53,569 nucleotides of DNA from contig JALHLK010000037.1 of assembly GCA_022844565.1 (NCBI GenBank), positions 1 to 53,569 of the forward strand. Direction: 5' to 3'. Below, piece after piece: positions 1 through 8,871 of this stretch. The stretch comes from Saprospiraceae bacterium (GTDB lineage: Bacteria > Bacteroidota > Bacteroidia > Chitinophagales > Saprospiraceae). The position numbers and the translations under genes were made by a program. Below the pieces are notes generated by a model. The model saw nothing but the letters and a program-made list of their open reading frames with translations, did no database searches and had not been told where the DNA came from. Each line of letters starts with the position of its first letter. Position 1 is the first letter of the stretch.

Positions 1-237
1 CTTGACAGATTCTCCATAAAATATACTAGTCGTTTACAAGTTGTAGTTTCCAAAATCTGTCGAAAAAAAAATAAAAATTATTTATTAACCAAATAGACAC
101 ACTTTAATGAACTATTCCTTTCCACGTTTTTTAGCAAACCCCTTTTGTGCCCCTTTGTGCCTTTGTGATTAAAAAAATATCAGAATACCATCAGCCAAAG
201 ACCAACTGCCAAATAGTAAAAGTCAAAAACAAACCTT
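1..237. other. Left-edge intergenic stretch
   Basis: No gene is seen here. An 8-bp inverted repeat (GACAGATT at 4-11 and AATCTGTC at 54-61) brackets the first 60 bases. A short direct motif, CTTTGTG, occurs three times near 149-176 just ahead of an A-run, downstream of the minus-strand sigma-factor gene. Neither is a convincing terminator. No anti-sigma (FecR-like) gene can be seen after the sigma factor, although the window ends too soon to exclude one. Confidence 0.4.
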
Positions 238-846
238 TCAAAGAGCAATTTCCTTTCTCAACATTGCCAAACTTCTCGTCATCTGAGTTTCTACCGTTTT
301 TACAGAGATATTAAGTTTTTCTGCAATTTCCTTATACCGCATTCCTTCGTTTCGGCTCATGAGGAATATTTGCTTAGCTTTAGGGGGGATTTTATTCACC
401 ACACATTCTATTGTGTTGCATACCTCAGAAGAGCATATTTCATCAAGTGCGTTTTGATTAGAGTTTTGGTAGCGTAACATCGAAAGTTCTTCATTTGTCT
501 GTTGGACGACGTATTTCTTATATTTTTTATTCTTTCGTATGAGGTCAATAGCTCGATTTCTAACAGATACCTTGAGGTAATACTTTACACTTAAGTAGTG
601 GTTAATTTTGTCTTTAGAAGACCAAAATTTAAGAAATACATCGTTGACTATTTCTTCTGCTTCCATACGGCAATTAGAAATTGTTTGAGCATACAAAATT
701 AGGCTATTATGGTATTTAGCTACCAAAAGATTAAAAGCCCTTTCATTTCCATTGATACACATTTCTTCAAAAAGCACTTCATCTGAAAATGCTATCGATT
801 GCACATAATAATTATCACAAACTGTTGAATAAGCGGTAGTACTCAT
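238..846 (-). CDS. ECF-type RNA polymerase sigma-70 factor
   Basis: A 202-residue ECF sigma factor of the Bacteroidota kind. Region 2 lies at about residues 35-100 (FNLLVAKYHNSL, then EAEEIVNDVFLKFW, the usual -10-binding helix) and region 4 at about 145-197 (KAKQIFLMSRNEGMRYKEIA followed by LNISVKTVETQM, the -35-binding helix-turn-helix). It should redirect RNA polymerase to a small promoter set, often for outer-membrane uptake genes in this phylum. Its ATG overlaps the stop of the upstream LacI gene by four bases (ATGA), so the two are probably translationally coupled. No FecR-like anti-sigma gene is visible next to it. The family is clear; the targets are unknown. Confidence 0.92.
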   Translation of the reverse strand: MSTTAYSTVCDNYYVQSIAFSDEVLFEEMCINGNERAFNLLVAKYHNSLILYAQTISNCRMEAEEIVNDVFLKFWSSKDKINHYLSVKYYLKVSVRNRAIDLIRKNKKYKKYVVQQTNEELSMLRYQNSNQNALDEICSSEVCNTIECVVNKIPPKAKQIFLMSRNEGMRYKEIAEKLNISVKTVETQMTRSLAMLRKEIAL

Positions 847-1865
847 AGCAATATTTTTTTTCTAATTGATGATGATCTAATAATTATTTCTGGGGTAAGG
901 ATGGTCTTTCCGAAGATATAGTCATTGGGAGAATCCAGGTAAGTGAGCAAAGAACTCATAGCATGCTCTCCAATATTCTTAGCTTTTTGATCTACTGTGG
1001 ATAGTGGAGGGTCGACAAATTCTGTAAATGGCTCATTAGCAAAACCAAATAAACCAAATTCTTTTCCTATTTTAATTCCATTTTCTTTTAACACGGACAT
1101 AGCACCTAAAGCAGCATAATCACTGGCAGAAAATACCGCATCTGGTCTTTCTGGTCTATTTAAGAGTTCAATCATATGATCTTTTCCGTCTTGCAATTGC
1201 AAATTTGAGAATATAACATCTTCCTTCAATCCGGCTTCACCCATAGCTTGTGTATAGCCACGAAGCCTTTCTTTATAAAGGATGGCTACATTATTGGTGC
1301 CTGCAAAATGGACAATTTTTTTATATCCTTGAGAAATAAGATGTTGTGTGGCTAAATATGCTCCTGAAAAATCATCAATACCTGTCTGATTGATACCTGA
1401 ATCATTAATTGTCCTATCTAAAAAAAAGATGGGTGTACCTTGACTGAAAATTTCTTTATAAAAACTATTGTCAGGTGCTCCTTTTGACACAGAAATTAAG
1501 ATTCCATCTACTCCAGCTCTGATAAGTGTGTCAATATTCTTTTTCTCCAATTCAAAACTTTCGTTTGACTGAGTAATGATGATACTGTTGCCTCGTTTAT
1601 TGGCTACTTCTTCAATACCTTTTGTAAGATTGGCAAAAAAGTTTCTGTTGATCGATGGTAAACACACTCCTATAAAGCCTGACTTTCCCGAACGCAAAGC
1701 AGAAGCGAGCGCATTTTGTTTATAATTTACTTTTTTTGCAAATTGCTGAATTTCTTTTCGCGTTTTTTCGCTTATACGTGGATGATCCTTCAATGCACGC
1801 GACACTGTTGATGGTGCGATACGCAACTCCTTAGCTATATCATGTATTGTGTAGTTGACTTTCAC
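843..1865 (-). CDS. LacI-family transcriptional regulator
   Basis: A 340-residue LacI/GalR repressor-type regulator of normal length. The N-terminal helix-turn-helix and hinge are textbook (IHDIAKELRIAPSTVSRAL, then HPRISEKTR, about residues 7-40). A periplasmic-binding-protein-like effector domain follows (about 62-335, with GFIGVCLP, DGILISVS, FFLDRTI, GIDDFSGAY, PDAVFSASDYAALGAM and a C-terminal LTPEIIIRSS). It probably senses a sugar or sugar derivative. It is first in a two-gene minus-strand unit with an ECF sigma factor that starts inside its stop codon. A 358-bp gap separates it from the divergent Crp-like gene. The effector cannot be predicted. Confidence 0.95.
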   Translation of the reverse strand: MKVNYTIHDIAKELRIAPSTVSRALKDHPRISEKTRKEIQQFAKKVNYKQNALASALRSGKSGFIGVCLPSINRNFFANLTKGIEEVANKRGNSIIITQSNESFELEKKNIDTLIRAGVDGILISVSKGAPDNSFYKEIFSQGTPIFFLDRTINDSGINQTGIDDFSGAYLATQHLISQGYKKIVHFAGTNNVAILYKERLRGYTQAMGEAGLKEDVIFSNLQLQDGKDHMIELLNRPERPDAVFSASDYAALGAMSVLKENGIKIGKEFGLFGFANEPFTEFVDPPLSTVDQKAKNIGEHAMSSLLTYLDSPNDYIFGKTILTPEIIIRSSSIRKKILL

Positions 1866-2223
1866 TTCTAACGTATTTGAAATATCGATTGCACAAATCT
1901 ATACAAGTACAAGTTAATTTTCTACAAATCTTTCAAATTTTAACATATATGGATTTATTGAATATTTCTTTATTGTTTGATTAATGCAAAATATATAATG
2001 CTATTATTTTATTTTTACAGTATATATTGTTGATATTGTATATTTTATTTTAAATAAACAAAATACAATTCTTTTTAGTGTCTTTCTGAAAATTTGAAAA
2101 ATTGATTGCGCAAAATTGTATTTTTATAACTTAGATTCCACTTATTTGTATTTTTGTGTGAAACATTATTTGGATTTACCTTTGCTGATGATTTATTCTT
2201 TTCTTTAAACTTAATTTTGGTAT
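1866..2223. other. Divergent regulatory gap between lacI-type and crp-type genes
   Basis: A very AT-rich 358-bp stretch between two divergent regulator genes with no supported coding sequence. A TAnnTTTG box (TATTTTTG, 2149-2156) lies about 70 bp upstream of the Crp-like start on the plus strand and fits the Bacteroidota -7 element, but no well-placed -33 TTTG was found. The minus-strand promoter for the LacI gene must also lie here. I could not identify a clear LacI-type operator. Confidence 0.4.
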
Positions 2224-2832
2224 ATGCATATTCCTAACACAGATCCAGACTTGACTATTGAGCAAATAATTGACGGTATTAGCAATCAATACCAAAGTCT
2301 TTCTATTGATTGTAAATTGGATTTTGGAAAAAATGTAACGTTGAAAAAAGTAGAAAAAGGAAGGATCATAGTAAAAGAGGGGCAATATTCAGACAAGCTT
2401 TACTTCATTGTTGAAGGTTGCATAAGAGTATATTATTTAAAAGAAGGTAAAGAAATATCCGATTGGTTTGCTTTTGAAAATGAATTTGTTTCGTCTATCA
2501 ACAGCTTTTTCCTTTCTATACCAAGCCCTCATTATGTCCAAGCTGTAGAGGACACAACCTTTTTGGAAATAACTCGAGAAGATGCATTTAAACTTATGGA
2601 GACCCATCATTCTTTTGAGTCCCTAGCTAGAAAAGCCATAACCCAAATTATGTTGCAACTCCAAAGTCGTATTGTGTCATTACAATTTGAAACCGCACAG
2701 CAAAAATATGACAACCTCCTTTTGATAAGACCTGATTTTGTACAGAGAGTTCCCCTTTCTTATATTGCATCATTTTTAGGCATCACTATGGAGACTTTAA
2801 GTAGAATTCGCAACCCAAAAAACAGAATTTGA
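2224..2832 (+). CDS. Crp/Fnr-family regulator, cyclic-nucleotide-binding domain
   Basis: A 202-residue Crp/Fnr-type protein. A cNMP-binding beta-roll occupies about residues 35-125 (KKVEKGRIIVKEGQYSDKLY, FIVEGCIRVYY, FVSSINSFF), followed by a long helix and a C-terminal helix-turn-helix (RVPLSYIASFLGITMETLSRI, about 175-197). The roll lacks the RSA-type cAMP-contact motif of E. coli Crp, as is usual for the many Bacteroidota paralogues, so the ligand is unknown. The protein ends soon after the recognition helix, which is normal for this subgroup. The next gene, a histidine-rich membrane protein, follows 60 bp downstream on the same strand and may be its target or partner. Confidence 0.9.
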   Translation: MHIPNTDPDLTIEQIIDGISNQYQSLSIDCKLDFGKNVTLKKVEKGRIIVKEGQYSDKLYFIVEGCIRVYYLKEGKEISDWFAFENEFVSSINSFFLSIPSPHYVQAVEDTTFLEITREDAFKLMETHHSFESLARKAITQIMLQLQSRIVSLQFETAQQKYDNLLLIRPDFVQRVPLSYIASFLGITMETLSRIRNPKNRI

Positions 2833-2892
2833 TCTATATCAATTAAGATAAGTAAAAATACTGCCACTTTTGCTTCGTAAATATAACTTAAT

Positions 2893-3510
2893 ATGTCTAT
2901 TCGAAAGATACACTACATTTCAGGTTTGGTTATTACACTATTCACAGTAATCCATTTGATGAATCATGCATTTAGTCTCCTTGGCACTGAAAAACATATA
3001 GAAGTGATGAACACTTTACGCACTGTCTATCGCAATTTAATGGTAGAGACTGTGCTTTTATGTTGCGTTTTAGTTCAAATTGTTAGTGGAATTCAACTGT
3101 TTAAATCTGCGAAGAAGAATGTATCAACGTTTTTTGATAAATTACATATTTGGTCAGGTCTTTATTTGGCTGTATTTTTTATGATTCATGTGGGTGCTGT
3201 TTTAGGTGGCCGTTTATTTTTAGATCTGGATACAAATTTCTATTTTGGAGTAGCGGGCCTAAATACATTTCCTTTTAATATTTTTTTCATACCATATTAT
3301 ACATTGGCCATTCTATCTTTTTTTGGGCATATAGCAGCAATTCATAGCAAAAAAATGACCAATATAGTGGTAGGATTAAGTCCCAAAACTCAATCCTTTG
3401 TTATTTTGGTAACAGGATTTGTTGTAGCATTTATATTGATGTATGGACTGACTAATCAATGGAATGGAGTAGAAATTCCAGAGGAATATAAGGTTTTAAT
3501 TTCTTTTTAG
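2893..3510 (+). CDS. Five-helix membrane protein resembling cytochrome-b type anchors
   Basis: A 205-residue integral membrane protein with about five hydrophobic helices (roughly residues 8-28, 50-70, 86-108, 128-150 and 168-188). Histidines lie in or next to the helices: H21 and H25 (VIHLMNHAF), H85 and H99 (KLHIWSGLYLAVFFMIHVG), and H146 and H151 (GHIAAIHSKK). This layout recalls succinate-dehydrogenase-type cytochrome b subunits and could bind b-type heme; that is inference from topology and residues, not a family match I can name. It follows the Crp-like gene on the same strand and ends 2 bp before the convergent barrel gene. A quinone- or oxygen-linked role is possible but unproven. Confidence 0.6.
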   Translation: MSIRKIHYISGLVITLFTVIHLMNHAFSLLGTEKHIEVMNTLRTVYRNLMVETVLLCCVLVQIVSGIQLFKSAKKNVSTFFDKLHIWSGLYLAVFFMIHVGAVLGGRLFLDLDTNFYFGVAGLNTFPFNIFFIPYYTLAILSFFGHIAAIHSKKMTNIVVGLSPKTQSFVILVTGFVVAFILMYGLTNQWNGVEIPEEYKVLISF

Positions 3511-3512
3511 TA

Positions 3513-6125
3513 TTACACCCACCTCCTGACAGATAAAAATATTTGTCTAGGTCTTATTTGATAATAGCTTTCTTGTAATTGAAAAATAGTTTGTTTTAGA
3601 ATTTGATAATTTATAATATTTGTCAGATTGGTTCCTTGAAGAATAAATTGGAGCTTTTTTGAATTCAACTTATAGGATATCTCTACTCCAAAAACACTGG
3701 TTAAATTGCTTTGTTTATTTATGGTATTTAGGACCAAATTAAGATCTAGTTTCATTGTTACATCTTTAAAGGGGATATATTGTGCTTGATTTAAATAGGA
3801 TATTGTGTATGACGGGGGTGTAAAATTTGAACCGAATTGAGCAAAATTAATATTACTTTTTATACCAAATTTGGTAGTAGGATAATAATCAATACTGGAT
3901 TGAACATTGGCAATATTGGTATTTGTCTTTCTGAGAATATTATTGAAGGATTGGTCGGCCCAATTAACCATAATATTATAGTTTAATTCAAAAAGTACTT
4001 TATTTGAAAAAGCATCTGTTTTAAACATTCCATGAGAACTAAAACTTTGGATGCTATTTTTTTGACTTAAAAGTTGCGTAACAACAGTTGAAGGATCAAA
4101 AGTGTTGCTTTGAACCTGATTTTGGGAACCAGAGTACCAATTAAAGCTCAAAAAAAGCATATCATATAAACCAAATAATCCTGTAAAAATATTACTATTT
4201 GAAAAATTCCATCCTTGTGATTGATTGATTTGAGGTAATCTTCTGTTAAGAATTCTATTGGAAGTGAGAATATATTTATTAAAATAGATTTGTTTATTGT
4301 CAGCATTGTTTCCATATCCTACAGATACATTTGTCTGAATCTCAGAAATTATTCTTCTACTTAAGGATATCGAAGGATTGTAAACGATGAATTGGTTATT
4401 TACAGATTCTGAATTAATTTTATTATTAATATTAAAATATTGAAAAGATAAAGGTAAGTCCAAAGTTAAGCTAGTTTTATTTTTGGTAAATGACACGTTT
4501 TGATTTGCATATGTACTGCCCCATGCATTGCTTACTTCATTGATAAATTGATCTTTTAGTTGAGGAGTAATCCCTGAAAGACCAGTATTTAACCAAAGAT
4601 TTCTAGTTTTAAATCCTGTAAAAAAATCATAGTTAATTTGATTCTTTTTAGAGTGAAAGGAGGTGTAAGTATGTGAATTTAAAAATTGTTGATTGAAAAT
4701 CTGAACAGCTTTCTGAATATTCACTTCTCCAAACTCCGGTAACAGAAATCCAGTAGGTTGAATGGTTAAAGAATCTTGAATATTGTCGTAATCTATATTC
4801 GAATGAATTTTATATGCCTTAGATTTTATTCTTACAATGGTACTGATATCCCCATTAAGTGTGAGAAGTGATTTAAGTAGCATTTCGGTGATGTTATTTC
4901 CATTTACGTTCAAGGTGCCGTTGGTTTGACTTGGGTTAATAGCTGCTTTAAGCCTAGATGTAAAGAAAAATTTATCTTTATTGCTTTCTAATTTTATGGA
5001 ATGGTCCATTGCTCTAGTTCTTATCGTGTTATCTATGGTTTCTAAAACTTTAAATGTGTTAATACCATCATAAAGACTAAAATTATTACCTCCAAAATTT
5101 CTTATCTTATCTTTTTGAATTGAAGCATTGTATTTGAGTTCTAAAGTTTGAGTAAGTTTTTTTAAAAAATTGATCCCTAACACATGCTCATTATTTAATC
5201 TAAATAGCTCGCCACGCAACTTTGGTGTAATTGGTTTGGTAACTTGAAGCATGCCAGAAACTGATTGATTTTGGTCAACGATTGTCATTGATTGAAAGAG
5301 GTTAGTATTATTTATACCATTATTATTGCTTGCACCGATGAAATTAAATTGATGTTTTTTAGAAAATCCAAATAAATTTCCTTTCGCATTGTAAAGTAAA
5401 GGTTGTGCCCCCAGTCCACCTTCATAAGTAGCCGTGTAAGTTGTGCCTGATTTGAGTTTAATATTGATGGCGGCATTAGCAGGGATGACCAAATCCTTAA
5501 GTGCTCTAATGTGTTGGTGTCTTTCTAAAATTTGCACCTCACTCACAGCATCTAGGTTGATCCCTCGAGATGCAATTTTATACCGACCTTCCAGCATATC
5601 CATGCCCTCGATATAAAATCGAGAAATTGCCTCTCCTTTGTAATTGATTGCACCATCATCACTTATTTCAACACCAGGTAATCTTCGCAGTAAATCTTCA
5701 ATATTTACATCGTCCCTTTTTTTGAATTGTCCCACATCGTAAAACACGGTATCTCCCCTTTTTTGTATTCTTTCATGTGAAATAATTAACTCTGGTAATC
5801 GTGTACTACGTTCACTAAGTTGAATTTTTAAAAACTTCGTGACGGATACTTTTTTAAAGTAAGGCTCAAAAGTTAGGTGTTCAATTTGTAAATAAACACT
5901 ATCCAATTTAGTTTTAAGATTGATTTCAAAAGTCCCACTTTCATTAGTCACCGTAAAACCTAATAAGTTCCCTTTTACATCAGGATAAATCATGACATTT
6001 GCTTCCGATATTGGTTTGTCTTTTATGTCAGAAAGCTTTCCAGATATTTTAGTTTGACACTTTAATTTAAAAATACTGCCAATTGTAAATATTGCAATAA
6101 GAAAATAAACATATATTTTTGTCAT
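3513..6125 (-). CDS. Outer-membrane beta-barrel with carboxypeptidase-regulatory-like domain
   Basis: An 870-residue outer-membrane protein. After a signal peptide (about 1-23) comes a carboxypeptidase-D-regulatory-like beta-sandwich (about 25-105: ISGKLSDIKDKPISEANVMI). A plug-like region follows (about 120-225: LLRRLPGVEISDDGAINYKG, IEGMDMLEGRYKIASRGI, AVSEVQILERHQHIRALKDL) and then a long barrel rich in alternating aromatic residues. It resembles TonB-dependent receptors of the SusC relative type, but no TonB box is evident and no SusD partner is adjacent. The upstream gene is a GLPGLI protein 71 bp away on the same strand, a pairing often seen in Bacteroidota. Substrate unknown; possibly peptide or metal related. 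Confidence 0.85.
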   Translation of the reverse strand: MTKIYVYFLIAIFTIGSIFKLKCQTKISGKLSDIKDKPISEANVMIYPDVKGNLLGFTVTNESGTFEINLKTKLDSVYLQIEHLTFEPYFKKVSVTKFLKIQLSERSTRLPELIISHERIQKRGDTVFYDVGQFKKRDDVNIEDLLRRLPGVEISDDGAINYKGEAISRFYIEGMDMLEGRYKIASRGINLDAVSEVQILERHQHIRALKDLVIPANAAINIKLKSGTTYTATYEGGLGAQPLLYNAKGNLFGFSKKHQFNFIGASNNNGINNTNLFQSMTIVDQNQSVSGMLQVTKPITPKLRGELFRLNNEHVLGINFLKKLTQTLELKYNASIQKDKIRNFGGNNFSLYDGINTFKVLETIDNTIRTRAMDHSIKLESNKDKFFFTSRLKAAINPSQTNGTLNVNGNNITEMLLKSLLTLNGDISTIVRIKSKAYKIHSNIDYDNIQDSLTIQPTGFLLPEFGEVNIQKAVQIFNQQFLNSHTYTSFHSKKNQINYDFFTGFKTRNLWLNTGLSGITPQLKDQFINEVSNAWGSTYANQNVSFTKNKTSLTLDLPLSFQYFNINNKINSESVNNQFIVYNPSISLSRRIISEIQTNVSVGYGNNADNKQIYFNKYILTSNRILNRRLPQINQSQGWNFSNSNIFTGLFGLYDMLFLSFNWYSGSQNQVQSNTFDPSTVVTQLLSQKNSIQSFSSHGMFKTDAFSNKVLFELNYNIMVNWADQSFNNILRKTNTNIANVQSSIDYYPTTKFGIKSNINFAQFGSNFTPPSYTISYLNQAQYIPFKDVTMKLDLNLVLNTINKQSNLTSVFGVEISYKLNSKKLQFILQGTNLTNIINYQILKQTIFQLQESYYQIRPRQIFLSVRRWV

Positions 6126-6196
6126 ATTACAATTTTAAAAGGATTTCAGTGGGCAAATAATTTAAATAGTAGATCTTTTATAATTTATGAGAACAG

Positions 6197-7015
6197 TTAT
6201 CTTTCAATCAAAAAATAAGTCCTTTTTAAATTATTTTTCTTAAAGTTTTCTCTATCATCAATAGGAACAAACCTCATTTTTGGGTTATGATAGCTATCTT
6301 CTCTTACTTTTACCCATTCTTTATAACCAATTTCCATATTTAGACCATCTATTCCACCATAGACTGATATTTCTTTTTCATTTGAGTCATATTTTAAAAG
6401 TTGAAATTCAAAATTTTTATCAACATCATGTACTTTTAAAATCAAACCAGGTAAATTCTTAAATACATATGGACCTTCTTTAATGGGTATTTGTGGTGCA
6501 AACCAAGCTATGTAATTTCGACCTCCATAGGTAGTTGTAGCTTTTATTGCGGTTACCCCCATCATACTTTCAGCTTCATTGCTCATTATATTCCATTCAG
6601 ATGTTTTTGATTCAGATGAATAATACATAGGAATGTTACTATCTCGGTACCTGATAAATTGTTTGTTTTTTACTTTGTCTGAAAACACAACTAAATCTGA
6701 TCTAATACTTCTAAATAAATTGGATATTTTTCCATTACTCAAATCTTTCAAGGCCTTTACCTCCATTTCAGGACTTAATTTCCCTCCATATCCCAAAGTA
6801 TTTTTAATGCTATCATTATAATTGTATGCATCATTATAGAAGTACGTATTTTCTGAAGTTTTAATGAGTGAATATTCATCAGATCTATAAGAAGATTTTG
6901 TGCTATCTATGGCCCATGAAAACTGATAAATGGCTGAAAAATCAGATTTTTTCTGTTGGGAAAATATAGGATAGAATATAATCAAAAAATAAAAACCCAC
7001 AATAATATTTTTCAT
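6197..7015 (-). CDS. GLPGLI family secreted protein
   Basis: A protein of about 272 residues from the GLPGLI family (TIGR01200). The start chosen is the ATG at 7015, giving the signal peptide MKNIIVGFYFLIIFYPIFSQ; the upstream ATG at 7036 would add seven residues before it. The family signature is present as FKNLPGLILKVHD, preceded by the typical segment YIAWFAPQIPIKEGPY and the usual Ser/Glu-rich N-terminal half. The biochemical function of the family is not established. It directly precedes a large outer-membrane barrel gene, and this co-occurrence suggests a shared envelope task. Confidence 0.9.
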   Translation of the reverse strand: MKNIIVGFYFLIIFYPIFSQQKKSDFSAIYQFSWAIDSTKSSYRSDEYSLIKTSENTYFYNDAYNYNDSIKNTLGYGGKLSPEMEVKALKDLSNGKISNLFRSIRSDLVVFSDKVKNKQFIRYRDSNIPMYYSSESKTSEWNIMSNEAESMMGVTAIKATTTYGGRNYIAWFAPQIPIKEGPYVFKNLPGLILKVHDVDKNFEFQLLKYDSNEKEISVYGGIDGLNMEIGYKEWVKVREDSYHNPKMRFVPIDDRENFKKNNLKRTYFLIER

Positions 7016-7673
7016 AAATTTTAATATTAAAACCATTAAAACAACCTAAATTTTAAAATATTTCCGATGTAGGTTTTTCATTGAAAACATAAATTACTTA
7101 AGCCTCAATAGTCACAATCGTCACAGGCACCATAATAAACTGATAAAGAATGACATCAAACTCATCTTCACTTCTCCCCTTTGTGTCATCAGAAGACTCC
7201 TATCCCTATAATCAGAATAATCTATTGAGAGTTTTCATGAATGAATATATGGTGTAGATCCTTATTGGCCTTTTGAGATATACCAAAGTTTCATCAATGT
7301 TTAAAACAAATATAATTATTTAATTTTGAATGATGCATTTATATCTTATTAATTTTAAAACCTTAACATATTATAAAAAATAGTATGTATTTATTAGGAA
7401 TCCATATTTTGTGTAGTTGGATGGTGAGAAATGCCAATTTCAAGCTGTAAGGAATTGTTATAAATAAAATGTATAAGTTATTTATTTACAGTTCCTTTAT
7501 TAGATTTTATTAAAGAGACCACTTCAAAAACTCATTTATGGTTACTTTAGACTGTGTTTCTGTTTGCAAGGCATTTTTATAGGGGAAGTAATTGATTCAT
7601 TTGAAAGACTATTGTTTATAGTTTTGACCCTCATTTCGGAACCCATTTTAGATTTTGAGGTTTAGCTAAAATA
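7016..7673. other. Intergenic stretch with part of a dispersed inverted repeat
   Basis: About 650 bp with no supported gene. At 7637-7660 lies a copy of the right-hand end of the element seen complete at 39377-39544 (shared core CGGAACCCATTTT, then GATTTT). A matching left end was not found, so this looks like a decayed fragment. On the minus strand at about 7100-7200 there is a short open stretch ending in a protein-like tail (FIMVPVTIVTIEA) with no start or extension; it may be a relic or chance. Confidence 0.4.
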
Positions 7674-8867
7674 TCACCGATTTTTCTTACTATCCCCCTC
7701 CATCTCTTCTTGATGGTACTGATAGACCAAATGCAAGCACAGCAACATGATACAAATAAGCAATCCAGGAAATAAGCCTAGCCACCAAGCGCTTAAATTA
7801 TCTTTTGCCTGTCTCAGTAAGGTGCCTAATGATACTTCCTCAGGAGCAATGCCTACGCCTAGGTAGGAGAGACCTGCTTCCATGGTAATCATGGCTGCTA
7901 ATTGGAAAATAAGCAATAAAAAAATGATGTGCTTAATGTTGGGATAGATATGATATGTCAAAATCCTCCAGAAACCGGCACCGAGGCTTTTAATCGTTTT
8001 AAAATATTCATTGGTTAATACATCGATCGTCTGTAAGCGGATGATCCATGCGATACCTGTCCAGCCTATGAGCGATAATATGATGATGGTGTTGATTTGT
8101 GATGGTTTGCGGAAAAGGGGCAAAAGTGCAAATATCAATATGAGTGTGGGAATGGATTTGCGCAAAGAAATAATACTTACCCCAATGGAATCGACGGGAA
8201 TAAATAATAGTTTTATCGGAATCCTTCCTAACAAAATATGTAGTAAAACGCCCAATATGAAAGTCGTAAAACTCCAAAAATATTCACCAAAATACCAATA
8301 AAATAAGATAAAAAAAATCGATACGAGTTGGGTTAAAAGTTGAAATAAATTAACCTTTAAATTGATGTTGCCATAAAATCCGATGACCATGCCGTAGAAT
8401 GAACCGATGATGATAGACAGCAAGGAGGCTATCAATGCAATTTTGACAGAATGATATACACCTCTTGCTAAGGAAGCCACCACGTCGCGACCAAGCTCAT
8501 CTGTGCCTAACCAATTGGTATGCCATCTACTTGATTTACCTTTAGCAAATAATGGAGGATGAATTCCTAATTGGTCAGCATTAATATAATCAAACGAATA
8601 GCGAATCGGTGGATATATGGCGAACACATATTTTGTCTCTGGAACCCTTGCATTTATAAATCCCAAATCACTTTTAAAATCCCTGAAGGCTGGAAAAACA
8701 TATCGGCCTTGTTCCGTTTTTGCCACTAAAGGCTTTTCGTTGCAGAGTATCGAATTAAAAATCCCAATGAAAACTAAAAACACGAGCGTAAGTAAGCTTA
8801 TCTTGTAATATAAAGGACTTTCTTTTATTTTTGAGTGTCTTTTGAGTACCCAATCGTTTAATTTCAT
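7674..8867 (-). CDS. ABC transporter permease, DppC/OppC type
   Basis: A 397-residue inner-membrane permease of the oligopeptide/dipeptide importer class. The first helix is at about residues 23-43. The characteristic HWLGTDELGRD equivalent appears as HTNWLGTDELGRDVVASLARG, followed by SLLSIIIGSFYGMVIGFYG. The permease core contains the EAA-type loop (YFKTIKSLGAGFWRILTYHI) and ends with EAGLSYLGVGIAPEEVSLGTLLRQA, all hallmarks of DppC/OppC. It is longer than E. coli OppC because of an inserted hydrophobic region. It lies 4 bp after the DppB-type permease and forms an operon with it and the binding protein. No ATPase gene follows. Confidence 0.93.
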   Translation of the reverse strand: MKLNDWVLKRHSKIKESPLYYKISLLTLVFLVFIGIFNSILCNEKPLVAKTEQGRYVFPAFRDFKSDLGFINARVPETKYVFAIYPPIRYSFDYINADQLGIHPPLFAKGKSSRWHTNWLGTDELGRDVVASLARGVYHSVKIALIASLLSIIIGSFYGMVIGFYGNINLKVNLFQLLTQLVSIFFILFYWYFGEYFWSFTTFILGVLLHILLGRIPIKLLFIPVDSIGVSIISLRKSIPTLILIFALLPLFRKPSQINTIIILSLIGWTGIAWIIRLQTIDVLTNEYFKTIKSLGAGFWRILTYHIYPNIKHIIFLLLIFQLAAMITMEAGLSYLGVGIAPEEVSLGTLLRQAKDNLSAWWLGLFPGLLICIMLLCLHLVYQYHQEEMEGDSKKNR

Positions 8868-8871
8868 ACGC

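Noticed and set aside
7100-7205. Minus-strand peptide ending FIMVPVTIVTIEA
   Set aside because: It is too short, has an in-frame stop just upstream and no homologous extension; it could be a relic or chance.
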